This document shows positions 43,687-54,735 of a DNA stretch of 64,000 nt, piece by piece (within the stretch, counting starts at the first letter, position 1; each line of letters opens with the position of its first letter). Position numbers and translations under genes: made by a program. The stretch spans positions 120,540,891-120,604,890 of the forward strand of contig CM043947.1 of assembly GCA_014529385.2 (NCBI GenBank), given 5' to 3'. The notes under the pieces were generated by a model. The model was not told the origin of the DNA, ran no database searches, and saw nothing but the letters and a program-made list of their open reading frames with translations. This stretch comes from Adiantum capillus-veneris. Taxonomy: Eukaryota; Streptophyta; Polypodiopsida; Polypodiales; Pteridaceae.

Positions 43687-44002
43687 AAGCCATCAAGGGC
43701 ATGGAAGAAGGAGCTCGTGAAGACTCGGATCCTCTTCTCGATGATGAAAGACGGGTATGGCCTCTTGTGTAGAGGAGCAGACAATCGACACCGCGTGGGA
43801 GGGGTCGCTAAGGCCGGTAGTCGACCTGCATGGTTTGCGGAGTGGACTGGCTTGTAGGGATCGTGTTGCGAAGGGCTATCAAACTCGTCATATGATTGTG
43901 AGGATCCTGAGCCTGCACAACGTTCTCTTCCTCTCTTTTCTGTTGCGCAGCGGGCGGCCATCGCCTCATTAGGAGGGTTAGCTCGTTTTTCAAACGATGG
44001 GT

Positions 44003-44078
44003 GCCCAAGGCCATTGACCTTGGCCCCTAAATTTTATTAAAGGGTGCCTGGCCAACCCGGACATACACCCCTCCAGTT
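44003..44078 (+). other. Conserved stem-loop block, copy 1 (TRIM-like leader)
   Basis: 'CCCAAGGCC' pairs with 'GACCTTGG', followed by 'AGGGTGCCTGGCCAACCCGG' and 'ATACACCCC', in which GGGTG and CACCC can also pair. The same block recurs at 46649-46712 after another TRIM-like LTR. It lies about 470 bp after the primer site. Conservation of paired bases suggests an RNA structure, for example for packaging or processing; this is inference. Confidence 0.6.
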
Positions 44079-46169
44079 GTAAAATCAAGGAAAGAAGATA
44101 AATTGCAGAAATTTCGATTGCATGCATGATAAATTGTAGAAATTTTGATTGCATGTCGAGTTGCGAAGCAAGGCAATGACAAAGTGCAAAAATTCCAGAC
44201 GCCAAGGGCAAACCTTCAACATTATCCGAACATCAGGGATCTGCGAATCAACGTGTGTTTTAGGCGGTTTTTCAAAGCCGTAACCGTCCTACTAACGCAC
44301 ATGGATTTGGCAACACAAAGTGTTAGACGAGTTTCCAAGGCAAAATCGACAAATAGCATGTTATCAAGATTCTCCAAGGGAGATTTAATCCAAGGGATAT
44401 ACTCATGGTTTGACTGGAGCAAGGTTTCAGGAAGAGCACCATGATTGAGGCTGATCAGTAGGTTTGAGATTTCATGCTTTTCAGGTTTTCTATCTTTATG
44501 ATAATTTTACATTGCAAGGGTTCTTTAAGAGATTTTCACAAGTTACTTCTTGTGTAAGGTAGCGGTGGCAATGAATGTCGATGCTCTGCAGGTTGATTCT
44601 TTGTTGTTTGTTGATATGCTTTTTATCGTGCATAGCATGCGGATTGTCCTATGAAGCGACACTTCTTTCTCTCTCATTCAGAGTTCCCAAGAGGAGCAAG
44701 GCTCCATACACTTGGTCATAGATTTTGATTAACAAGTATCTCTTTGTTTATCCCCTTCCTACTATCAAGAAGAGGAGGGAAGCAAGGCTTCAAGTTGCTA
44801 GAGCATGACTCCTAGGCAGGTTGTCTGTCATTAATGCAATCAGACAACGACATGATCTACCCATTGTCGGCAAGTGTGATTTGACAATTGCTAAGACATC
44901 ATGGGAGCAAGGCTCTATCTACAAATCTTCAAGATAACAGTAATCAAGACAAGCAGGTAGGAGGTACATCTTTTGCAAGTATTTTTCTGTTTTTCAATAC
45001 AATATACAATTTGACAGGGTCGATCATCTATGAATGGTCGACACGGTCGACTTTCTTTTGCTATGCCATTGCAAATTGGCAAGAGTATCTGTTAGCTATG
45101 AGCACCAGAACTCCATGAGCACTTATGTGAAGCAAGGCTTCCCTTTTGGCATTTGAGATCGCGGTTTCTATAGTTTGAAATATGTTATTAGCATACGAAC
45201 TTGGGGAAACTTGCCAAGATGTTTGTGATTTTTAAATCACACGAGGGTGTATATGATACATACGCTAACTCACTCGAGCAGTGCATATGGCTATGAGCCA
45301 GATTTGAGCGAATTACCAGAAACCTGGCCACAAGAGTGCAACCAAGTTAGACAATTTCAAGTTTTCTTGTTTTTCTACATTTTAACTTTTAAGTTGGCAA
45401 AGATCCCCTATTGTACAAAGCAAATTGCTTTGACAACATTTGTGAGAAGCAAGGCTTCTCACACGTGCTGAGATCCTGCCATTGACTTCAAATCAACGAC
45501 GTTGGCACATAGTTCTGGGAATTCGGCAAGGTGCGGATATAAGTTCCCAAGTTATGTTAGACAACGACAAATTGTGAATTATCCATGCCTGAGTGTGCAA
45601 GGCACTTTGGGTATCTGCTCAATCTATCGGACCATCAATGTCGCCAAGGGCTTGTATCTCTGCGTGCATGGTATGCCAATGAGATTTACATAATTTCATC
45701 TCATTACTATTTACGCTTTCTCTATAACACTAACTACTTTGTCAAGGACAAGGTAAGTAACTGATGTTTTAAAACATTTTTAATGTTTATTCACAGGCAA
45801 AGTGCCATATTTAAGTCACCTTGATACAATCACACTCACATTCAAGGTAGCTGGGTCAAGAAGTAACTTGTGTTCCCTCTCTCTACGAGAGAGTTGTACC
45901 AGCACATTGTCGTACGCTTATAGGACAAGCTATGTCACAGACATGGTCTGCACTGGAGCATATGCAAGGGACACACAACACATTAGAATAAGATTTTTTT
46001 CTCAACCCAACATTTTCTCTCTTTTCCATTCCAAATTCTCTATGGGAACGGTGAAACTAAGCATGATTTTACTAAAATCTTTTTATGTCAATACGGTAAT
46101 AGGAAGGGCTAAGAACCATCTATTGCCACCTACTTTTGTCAGGACAAGGGTCAAACCTAAGGACTAGGG
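44079..46169. other. Non-coding stretch with recurrent AGCAAGG motif
   Basis: No protein motif. The motif 'agcaagg(c/t)' recurs seven times: at about 44165, 44417, 44696, 44781, 44902, 45131 and 45452. Five of these are followed by t(c/t)c or tct. Spacing is irregular. It may be the interior of the short-LTR element. Confidence 0.4.
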
Positions 46170-46291
46170 TGGTCATGGACTTCGGCCAGGGGCCGGGCTA
46201 GACAGTGTGGACAGGGGATCCGTCTAGGACAAGGGGCTAGGAGCCCGCCTATATTATGGGGGGTTGGGTCTAGCTTTCCCTATTTTTTACA
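46170..46291 (+). mobile_element. Second TRIM-like LTR (122 bp)
   Basis: Runs from TGGTCATGG to ..TTTTTTACA. It is followed one base later by TAGTATCAGAGC, the Met primer site with one change. The inner part is shared with 5100-5192. It is a different family or subfamily from the 43382 LTR, although both have the same LTR-C-primer layout and the same stem-loop block downstream. Confidence 0.7.
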
Positions 46292-46292
46292 C

Positions 46293-46304
46293 TAGTATCA
46301 GAGC
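46293..46304 (+). other. Primer-binding site (initiator Met, one mismatch)
   Basis: TAGTATCAGAGC against TGGTATCAGAGC. Confidence 0.75.
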
Positions 46305-46648
46305 CAACCATTTTTAGCTTTTGCATGTGCATGAGGCGTGGAGGCATGGAGGAGAGTTCTTCTCAGGCGGGCTAGGCAAGGCCGAGGGTTGCTGCTCGTA
46401 TGCTGCCGCTCTAAGCTGGGGAAGAAAGACCATGGGCAGCGCCTCTTGCGGGGAAGGGAGTGGAAAGTTGAGCTGCTCGAAACCCGGAGCTTGGGAGCTC
46501 TACGGGAGCGCGAGGCGGAGAGGGCGATATCTCGACCCTGTGGCGGGCACATATATGCAACACCGCGAGCGGTTTCTCCCTTGGACCCTCACGGCGGCGC
46601 TGCAGCAGGCGCCATCGCCAAAAAAGGTTCCACCTTTCACACTATATT

Positions 46649-46712
46649 GCCCTAAGGCCTTTTGGCCTTGGGCAAATTCTTTGAGATAGGGTGCATGCCC
46701 ACCCCGGAATAC
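46649..46712 (+). other. Conserved stem-loop block, copy 2
   Basis: 'CCCTAAGGCC' pairs with 'GGCCTTGGG', then 'AGGGTGCATGCCCACCCCGG' and 'ATACACCCC'. It aligns with 44003-44078 at roughly 70% by eye, with paired positions kept. Confidence 0.6.
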
Positions 46713-48539
46713 ACCCCATACAAGCGACATACGATCGCGCGGATTACACAGATTATTTCCCGGCATATACGATTCGGCGCTCGGTAAATTTTTGCCATTT
46801 TCGGAGCTCCGCAAGTTCTGAAAACCAGAAATTAAGGATCCCAATTTGCCGACGGAAGTTTGCATTAGCGTTTTTTACGTCTCTATTTGGCGACTTGCAA
46901 CTTGCCGGACTGCATATGATGCAAGCAATTATTTGGGACGATTGAAATTCTTGACACCTTCAATTCAGCAATTTGAAGTTCCTCGGTAATTTCAACCCTT
47001 CACGAATTTTACCACGGATTGGAATTCATCTTCTTTACGATCGTCGACGGAATTAGCACGGTTCATCACCGGCCTCTGCTACGAGGTTTTGTGTCGGTAC
47101 GGCTATAGATCTTTTCGGTACTCCAAGGTATTGTTTTCTCTTTATTTCATACAACACATTTTGCCATGAGTACGGAAATTGATGCTCAACATATGTTTGA
47201 TTTCCAATACCTGGAATCGGCTCCACTTGTGGATGTCGTGTGGCCGGATACTCTCACGGAGAGTACCCACGTGGCAACAGGGACAGATAATGCATACCCC
47301 GACAGTCTATCTCCTCTTCCTCAAAGCGTGTTTGATATTCTAGAGGATGACAGTAACTTGCCAGATGCCTGAGATTTTGTCACTCGACAGGACTGACAAA
47401 CTTTTGATGCCCGATTTCGCAAGTTAGTTGTACGGGTCCAAATTGGGCTACGCAAGTGGAAAATCTCACACAATTGATTTATAAAATGCTACCAGAATCA
47501 ACTTCCCACTTGCCAGCAACCCACGGGGTGGTCAATCCACCAGTTATGACCAAAGAGGTCCAACATGTCCAAAATAATTCGGTTGTAGAAGCAAATCTGG
47601 TCACGACCAACGTGGTCAGGAAGTGACTATCACAATCCGACTTTCAACGTGCAAAAAGTCAAAAATTATGCTTTATTTGCTTAGGAACGCATCAAAAAAA
47701 GCAGTGTCTACATGTTCGACAACGTAGGCATGATGCATAAGTTGGCGAATCGACATAAACTCCACTTTTGGTGCAAGGCACAGTAGTTATAAACATAAAC
47801 TCCAGCTTTGGTGCAGGGCACAATAGTTAGATGTCTTCATACATGCCTGTGGCTTTTCTGAGTATTGTCCATTTTTTGGCATTGGGTAGTGTTATGCACC
47901 AATTTCTTTTTTGCAATAATCATTTTTGGTATGACCAGTTTCATCATCTCGGCGTATACGATCCGCCGACAACATTATAAGATGCATACAATATCTGTGC
48001 AATAGGGTATACGTGTCACAATATGATTTGTTGTGAACCGCCAAATGCTTAACCAATTTCACGTGCAACGCGGTTTCTAAATCGTGTTACCATTGACTTG
48101 AAGTCAAGAGCGGTGGAAACCAAGTTTACCAGTCCAATCGGTGCAAGCCACTTTTGGTGTTAATGTTTACGTTTACAACTGTCACGGTAGCCACGGGCTT
48201 CCACCTTTGTCTGCAAGGCATGCTACCCAGATGGTATCAAGCACGTTCTCTCACAATCACTCTGTCAAGGACAACATTCATTACAAATGGTTTTTGATTG
48301 CTGTCCAAACACAACACCACTAAATGAACCTAAATGACGAAATAGCCTGTGCAGTACTGCCTGTAGTGGAAACGGAGGCCGAAATGAGCCCAAATCAAAA
48401 TTCTGAGCAGACCAAGCTCTTCGAGCTTACCCAAATTATTTTTCGACGTGCGAACGCTCGCCAAAGCTCATTGAAATCGGAGAAAGTGAGCAGGCGTGTG
48501 CTGGAGCAGTTGGCGACTAAGCCCTGAAGGACGTGACCT
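46713..48539. other. No gene recognised
   Basis: A short acidic open frame starts with ATG at 47166 ('MSTEIDAQHMFDFQ') and has no known relatives. Two 40-bp tandem units around 'aacataaactcca' lie at 47753-47830. A second small frame at 48324-48527 is likewise unassigned. It is probably the interior of TRIM-like or Copia elements. Confidence 0.35.
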
Positions 48540-48551
48540 GCTCTGATACCA
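48540..48551 (-). other. Primer-binding site (initiator Met), minus strand
   Basis: The exact complement of TGGTATCAGAGC, two bases from the inverted Copia LTR. Confidence 0.88.
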
Positions 48552-48553
48552 AT

Positions 48554-48758
48554 TGTTGGAATTAGTGTTGCAGAGAAACACACACAGCTTGGAGAAGACG
48601 AAGGAAGCTCAAGGAACACAATAGAGAGTGTGTTACTTAGTGTGCAATGGAAAGATAGATAGCCCTAGAGTGATGGGCGTATATACAATGCACGGGGGAA
48701 AAAACCTCCTAAAGAGGGAAAAAATGTCCCGACGGTCCTAGTGTGTTCACACACATCA
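48554..48758 (-). repeat. Copia LTR in inverted orientation
   Basis: The reverse complement matches 49913-50122, from TGATGTGTGTGAACACA to ..TTCCAACA. It shares 'cgggacattttttccctc', 'ccgtgcattgt' and 'cttctccaagctgtgtgtgt'. It is a 5' LTR of a minus-strand copy, since the primer site is adjacent on the left, yet it abuts plus-strand Copia pol on the right. Confidence 0.85.
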
Positions 48759-49800
48759 CACCACATGTATATGGTAACAAGCCTCTTGGTTTTCTCAAGA
48801 AAGGACAAGAGCATACATTGTGCAAATGTAACAAAGCTTTGTATGGGCTGAAGCAGTCTCCTCGTGATTGGTATGAGAAATCTGAAACTCATTTGGTCAA
48901 ACCAGGGTTTCGTGATAGTCCAATAGAGAGCACTTTGTATGTAAAGCCTGAGGGTGATGTATTTCTCATTGTTGTTTTGTATGTGGATAATTTGCTTATC
49001 ACCGGACCAAATGAGACACATACTGCTGAAAGTAAGGCTGATTTGAACGCTACTTTCAAGTTGAAAGATTTGGGGTTGTTACATCATTACTTGGGCATAC
49101 AACTTAAGCAATGTGATGGTGGTATTTCCTTGTGTCAAACAAGTTACATGGAGACATTGCTATGTAAGTTTGGGCTTGAGGATTGCAAACCTATTCACAT
49201 TCCCATGGAAACAAGTTTGAAATTGAGTCTTCATGATGTTGGTGATCCTGTTGATGTCACTCTTTACTAGACTGTTGTTGGATGCCTTATTTATGAATGC
49301 AATATGAGCCTGGATATTCTCAGAAGTTAGCAAATCTATGCATAGCCCAAGGTCTAAGCATTCACACGCTCTCAAGAGAAAAAAAAATCTACTTGAGTTG
49401 CACTTTATATCTTGGCTTGTTTTATCCCAAAGGGGGATCATTGCCACCAGATTTACATGCTTTTTTGAACTCGGATTGGGATGGTTGTTAAGACACGACA
49501 ATGTCCACAAGCGGGTTTCGTATCATGATCGGTAGTTCATGCATATCGTGGTTGAGTAAGAAGCAATCGACTGTGCTACTCATGATAGTCATAGCGCATT
49601 GGTAGTTGCAAGGAAACCAGTTTTTCATGCTCACAGAAATCACATTGAGGTGCATTACCACTATGTCAGAGAGAGACTCTCAGCATGAGAGCTCACCTTG
49701 GCTTATGTGCCAATACACGACAACCCTATTGATCTTTCCATGAAGGCGCATCGTCTTCTGAGAAATTCAAAGCTTTCTACAAAGCTTTGGGCTTACTCCT
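48759..49800 (+). pseudogene. Copia RT-RNase H remnant
   Basis: 'CKCNKALYGLKQSPRDWYEK', 'FLIVVLYVDNLLITGPN' (RT active site Y-V-D-N at 48980-48991 in place of Y-V-D-D), 'LGLLHHYLGIQL' and 'ISLCQTSYMETLLCKFGLED'. After a stop at 49268 come 'YLGLFYPKGGSLPPDLHAFL', 'STSGFRIMIGSSCISWLSKK', 'HIEVHYHYVRERLSA' and 'LAYVPIHDNPIDLSMKAHR'. These are the palm/thumb and RNase H of a Ty1/Copia polyprotein. The 5' two thirds (gag, protease, integrase, early RT) are absent. The Asp to Asn change and the stops exclude activity. Confidence 0.9.
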
Positions 49801-49887
49801 CTTTGTGGGTTGATCATGTCCTCAAGGCATGACACTTCCCTATACTCTATGTGCCATCTCTCGTTAACCACATCACTCCTAGGGGGG

Positions 49888-50122
49888 AATTATTACCATA
49901 CATATGTGATAGTGATGTGTGTGAACACATCTAGACGATCGGGACATTTTTTCCCTCACTAGGAGGTTTTTTCTCCCGTGCATTGTTTATACACACATCA
50001 TTTTAGGGATAACTCATCTTTTCATTTGTGCATCAAGAAATACTACTCTTTGTTGTGTGCCTTGAGCTTCTTTGTCTTCTCCAAGCTGTGTGTGTTTCAC
50101 TACAACTCTATTTCCAACACTC
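49888..50122 (+). repeat. Copia 3' LTR with polypurine tract
   Basis: The purine tract CTAGGGGGGAA (49888-49898) is followed by the LTR from TGATGTGTGTG at 49913 to TTCCAACA at 50122. Orientation agrees with the RT fragment. It is the partner of the inverted LTR at 48554-48758. Confidence 0.85.
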
Positions 50123-50439
50123 ACTAGGTCTTTCTTCTAACTTTGTGCACTAGCGATCCATACCATCCTTATAAATTTTTACACTATGTTAATTGTCAAA
50201 CTGATATTTTAGGTACAAGAGTTTCATGGTTGATGCAGGTTGGTACGGTCCTACTCTCATACTAGCCCCCTCTTTGAAACTCACACTTTTGAAACCCTCA
50301 GCCATTTAGGTGTAAGATCTCTCAGAAGAAGTATTCGATAGACTTTCCTCAGGAATTAGCTCTAAGGTCGAAAACGGCCCCTGATTCACACTCTCTTATG
50401 TAGAAATGTGGCTAACTTGATCTCCTACAACAAGGTTTC

Positions 50440-50960
50440 TACTCTTATATAATCTGCCTAATCGCAAATACATCAAGAACAACATCAATCCACTCCCAAA
50501 GGGGCTCCCGAGTGTTGGAATATCTTCTTTTCTGAAACTATATCCCCAGCCCACATAGATGGATCCAGCGAGTCATTCTCGGAGAGAGATCAATCTTGAT
50601 TTTTCAATGCTACACTTCAATCCCAAGGCTAGGGAAAAAGTTTAACTGCACAATTTCTAGGGCCTTCCTGATAACCTCGGGGCAAGCCATAAGGAAAAGC
50701 AAGGAGTCATCCGTAAAAAGCTTTGCCAAAAGTTGATCATTCTTAGGTTAGGCAGATCCAACCATTGAATCTCCCCTTTGGCAGCATTGTCTTCAAGCAA
50801 TGTAACCAAGAGATGGGATCCAATTGCGAACATTAGAGGGCCAAGTGGACAACCCTGTTTTATAGATCTTTTGACCTCATAGGTACCCACAATTTTCTCA
50901 TTGAAAAGGAGCTCCAATTGGTTTTCAACCAAAAATACAAATATATCTTCAAAAATCAAC
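50440..50960 (-). pseudogene. LINE (L1-type) reverse transcriptase fragment
   Basis: On the minus strand: 'ELLFNEKIVGTYEVKRSIKQ' with 'GCPLGPLMFAI', the QGCPLSP block of non-LTR RTs, then after a frameshift 'LFTDDSLLFLMACPEVIRKA'. The active site is F-T-D-D, usually F-A-D-D. Degraded downstream sequence reaches to about 50440. The rest of ORF2 and the 3' end were not found. Confidence 0.82.
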
Positions 50961-51550
50961 TCTTCTAAAATTACTTTTTTTTTGCTATATCTATGTATAA
51001 TAGAAACTTGAAAGGATTTTTCTTACATTGTCAAAAGGCTTTTCGTTTCTTACAATCTTACCCTTCAATTTTTCATTTTAGATTACTTGTTTTGTAAGGT
51101 TTTCTCACCCAATGAGTGACACATGGAGACCCTCTCCTTTCTTGAAAATTTTAAGATCCATTGTATGGATATATATAGTATAGAAGAATAGTTATAGATG
51201 AAATAATGAATAGACTTACCATGTGCTTTCAATAAATAAATTTTCCAAGGAATCAAAGGTTGCATCCCCTCTTTAAAGAGAGGCCAATTCATACACAACC
51301 TATGCATTAACTATTGAATTCACAACAATAAAATTTATATAAAAAAACAGCTCCAAGTTTGACATTGACTCTAAAGCCTTATAGAGATTAGAGCTTCACA
51401 TCAAGACACTCTCTAACAAGATGAAGGCTCAGGTGGCATTCTAAAACAAACAAGTGATAAAATCACTATTCTATGGACAAAAGATGAGTAAAATAGAAAG
51501 CCAATGTGGACAACTGCTCAATGGTCTTTGTCCTAAGTGTTGGAAATGTA
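50961..51550. other. No gene recognised
   Basis: A+T-rich sequence between the LINE piece and the tandem repeats, without recognisable coding. Confidence 0.4.
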
Positions 51551-51884
51551 CTTTTTGCTTAGATAAAGTCTAAGGAAGTTCTATCTTGTTCAATTACACA
51601 TTTTCAAAATAAATCTATATCCTTTTATCATTAGCCAAATCTTCTTCTTTCTTAAGCAAGTTCTATCTTGTTTAAAACTCGCTCACCATTTTGTAAGACT
51701 CCTTTAAGACTATTGTCCTTTTTGCTTAGATAAAGTCTAAGGAAGTTCTATCTTGTTCAATTACACATTTTCAAAATAAATCTATATCCTTTTATCATTA
51801 GCCAAATCTTCTTCTTTCTTAAGCAAGTTCTATCTTGTTTAAAACTCGGTCACCATTTTGTAAGACTCCTTTAAGACTACTTAA
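51551..51884. repeat. Tandem duplication, 167-bp unit
   Basis: 'ttttgcttagataaagtcta' starts each of two near-identical copies ending in 'taagactcctttaagacta'. Each contains the 56-bp block found inverted at 17815-17872. The second copy runs straight into the 173-bp satellite. Confidence 0.92.
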
Positions 51885-52960
51885 TGAACTACGGATGGTT
51901 TCGGTAGGCATAGAAGCCATTTCCGAAGTCCGTTTGCATTTTTCCGTAGTAAAACGCAACCGGATTTGACCTACGGCTTATGTAGTTGACGTTAATTCAA
52001 ACCCATTGACCTATGGCTTGCCATACACGCTCTTGACATTGCTTTAAGACTACTTAATGAACTACGGATGGTTTCGGTAGGCATATAAGCCATTTCCGAA
52101 GTCCATTTGCATTTTTTCGTGGAAAAACGCAACCGAATTTGACCTACGTCTTGTGTATTTGGCATTTCTTCTATTTGTTTGACTTACGGCTTTCCATACA
52201 CGCTCTTGACATTGCCTAAAGACTACCTAATCATCTACGGATGGTTTCAGTAGGCATAAAAGCCATTTCCGAAGTCCATTTGCGTTTTTTCGTAGAAAAA
52301 CGCAACTGGATTTGACCTACGGCTTGTGTATTTGACGTTTCTTCTGTCCGTTTAACCTACGACTTGCCATACACAGTCTTGACATTGCCTTAAGACTACT
52401 TAATGGACTACGGATGGTTTCGATAGGCGTAGAATCAGTTTCCGAAGTCCGTCTGCATTTTTCCGTAGAAAAACGCAATCGGATTTGACTTACGGCTTGT
52501 GTATTTGGCGTTTCTTCTATCCGTTTGACCTACGGCTTGCCATACGCACTCTTGACATTGCCTAAAGACTACCTAATGGACTACGGATGGTTTCGGTAAG
52601 CATAGAATCAGTTTCCGAAGACCGTTTGCGTTTTTCCGTAGAAAAACGCAACCGGATTTGACCTACGGCTTGTGTATTTGACGTTTTTTCTGTCCGTTTG
52701 ACCTACAGCTTGCCATACACGCTCTTGATATTGCCTTAAGACTACCTAATGGACTACGGTTGGTTTCGGTAGGCATAGAAGCCATTTTCGAAGTCCGTTT
52801 GCGTTTTTCCATAGAAAAACGCAACCGGATTTGACCTACGATGTAGAAGCCATTTATGAAGTCCGTTTGCGTTTTTCCGTAGACAAACCCAACCGGCCTT
52901 CAAAAACGGCTTGTATTTTGGGCGTTTCTTCTATCCGTTTGATCTACGGCTTGTTATATG
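51876..52960 (+). repeat. 173-bp satellite array (about six copies)
   Basis: 'ctacggatggttt' or its close variants start at 51889, 52062, 52235, 52408, 52581 and 52753, giving spacings of 172-173 bp. A partial unit lies at 52840-52960. Each full unit contains TGCGTTTTTC, CGTA, then GAAAAACGCA (for example 52627-52650), a 10-bp-arm hairpin extendable to 15 bp with one mismatch. The same family is inverted at 21548-21957. Confidence 0.95.
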
Positions 52961-53449
52961 TCCCTGCCCAACCTTTTTTGAGGAGGAAGCTTGTCTTTAA
53001 GAGCAACGACGGCGCTGTTGTTGCTCCCTAGAGGAATTTCATGTGTAAAGGTGAGAGTTGAGCTTCGAATGTATTTTGAGCTGGTCAAATGAAGTCATAG
53101 GCTGCATCAGACGATCCAGGTCACTTTGGCTCGACATGCACAACGCCTGGTCAGACTACTGACCATGGAGGAGATTGATGAGATCCGCCAACGACAGATG
53201 CTGGATCTCCTATGATCTACCTATCCCAGCTAGTTGTTTTAGCCGTTTAGTCCACACCCAGTAGTTTAGGATTCCATAATATTTTATTTTGTCATTTTGT
53301 CATCTTTTTACTCTGACTTTGTATCAGATCCACCACATTGTAACTTTCTTGTCTCATAGGTCACTTTGGCATTTCGAAGACGTTAATATAACATTTCATT
53401 TCATTTCTCTCTTTAATCTTTAATTTTAATTTCCTACGTATACATTAAT
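52961..53449. other. No gene firmly recognised
   Basis: A plus-strand frame at about 53101-53215 ('LARHAQRLVRLLTMEEIDEI' then a stop) looks like a protein C-terminus followed by 3'-UTR-like A+T-rich sequence, but no family is known. It may belong to the element carrying the satellite. Confidence 0.25.
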
Positions 53450-53492
53450 TCTCTCTCTCTCTCTCTCTCTTTGATTACCTACACACACACAC

Positions 53493-53531
<39 letters not shown>
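53450..53531. repeat. (CT)n microsatellites
   Basis: CT runs at about 53450-53471 and 53497-53531, separated by an (AC)n stretch. Confidence 0.94.
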
Positions 53532-53536
<5 letters not shown>

Positions 53537-53973
53537 TACACACAGAGAGAGATAGAGAGGGGTTGGGGGGGGAGAGTGACATACTACCTGTGCAGTAGGT
53601 TTCAGCCACGATTTGAGGAGGCGAAAATGGCCCCTGCGCACGCGGGTTTCCCTTTTTCCCCCCAAAATTTATAAGCGTGGCAAATAAAGCCTTTCCACGT
53701 GTTTAGCGATGCGCATTGCGACTCGTATTTCGACGCGTATATCGACGTGCTCTAATTCCGCCGATATATGCGTGAAAAGGCATGGCCGTCGATATATGAT
53801 GCGTCGATATCTTCATGTTTTATTGTAGTGCTTGAGGTCCATGACCATATTTTTCTGTCTCTTGCCGAGGCCCTTTCTTGAACCACAATACCTCTCGAGG
53901 CTTTTCTGCCCGCTGCTATGCACGATTAACTTGCAACAAACCCTTTGCAAAAATCTTGCCATCTCCGTTAGGC
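53532..53973. other. No gene recognised
   Basis: Contains C/G-containing short phrases such as 'cgacgcgtatatcgacgtgc' near 53730. Nothing else is assigned. Confidence 0.4.
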
Positions 53974-54218
53974 TCGGGGGGTTCACTAATTGTAAAACTA
54001 CCATATCACGTACGTTCAAGACATGTTTGTAAAACCCCTTATCTATGAATTTTGTTAAGAATATAATGTACCCTTTTCTTTTAAAATCTGTAAGTTTTTT
54101 TCAAATTTGAAACAATAATACCTTTTTGTATATATATTTCTGTAAGTTTCAAGAACTTTAAATACCCTTCTGTTGAACTCACGTGATAGGTTACATTTTT
54201 ATTAGGTGACCTCCTCGG
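53974..54218. mobile_element. MITE with 9-bp target duplication, copy 2
   Basis: Reverse-complement match of 26049-26293 over the full length. Ends are TCGGGGGGTTCACTA and, inverted, CCCGAGGAGGTCACCTA. Flanks CCGTTAGGC and GCGCTAGGC agree at 7 of 9 bases, a decayed target duplication. Confidence 0.75.
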
Positions 54219-54674
54219 GGCGCTAGGCACCATGGGGCTATTGCCCATGGGATGGGCCCCTTGGCTGCCCTTGGGCACTTGAAAAGGAAAAAAAATATAT
54301 GAAAGAATGTGAACATGTGGGAAGCGAAGCCATGGCCGAAACCTACAGGTGCACCGAAGAAGAGCATGAAGAAAACACTCAATGGCGGGCTTGACAGTAA
54401 GAGCTGCTGGGTCGAGTAATACTCCCCATGCCCCTACCAACCTAAAGAGCCTGGTCTTTCCTATTTTTTTGCAGCATGAACTCTCCCCCCTTCTCGACTA
54501 GAAGTCGGCTTCTGCATTGCCCTTTGCCTTGCTGAGTTCTTCCTTGGAAGGAACCATGCCTTTTGGGCCTGTCGGACAAGAGAGAGATAACATCGAGAGA
54601 AAGATCATCGAGTGAAGCCATTACATGCTTCACCTTCCTTGTAAGGGGCCTTTGCCCATGCCATGACAGCTTGG
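54219..54674. other. No gene recognised
   Basis: Minus-strand frames here lack motifs. The minus strand has a purine run near 54485-54498 that could be a polypurine tract, but no LTR pair is found. Confidence 0.35.
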
Positions 54675-54677
54675 GGT

Positions 54678-54732
<55 letters not shown>
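54675..54732. repeat. Compound (GT)n(GA)n microsatellite
   Basis: A GT run to about 54701, then a GA run to 54732. Confidence 0.95.

Positions 54733-54735
<3 letters not shown>

Noticed and set aside
43377-43961. 194-codon minus-strand frame rich in Arg-Glu
   Set aside because: It spans the CT microsatellite and the short LTR; the plus-strand retroelement explains the sequence.
51876-52960. CRISPR-like array
   Set aside because: Units are contiguous 173-bp tandem repeats without unique spacers, in plant nuclear DNA.
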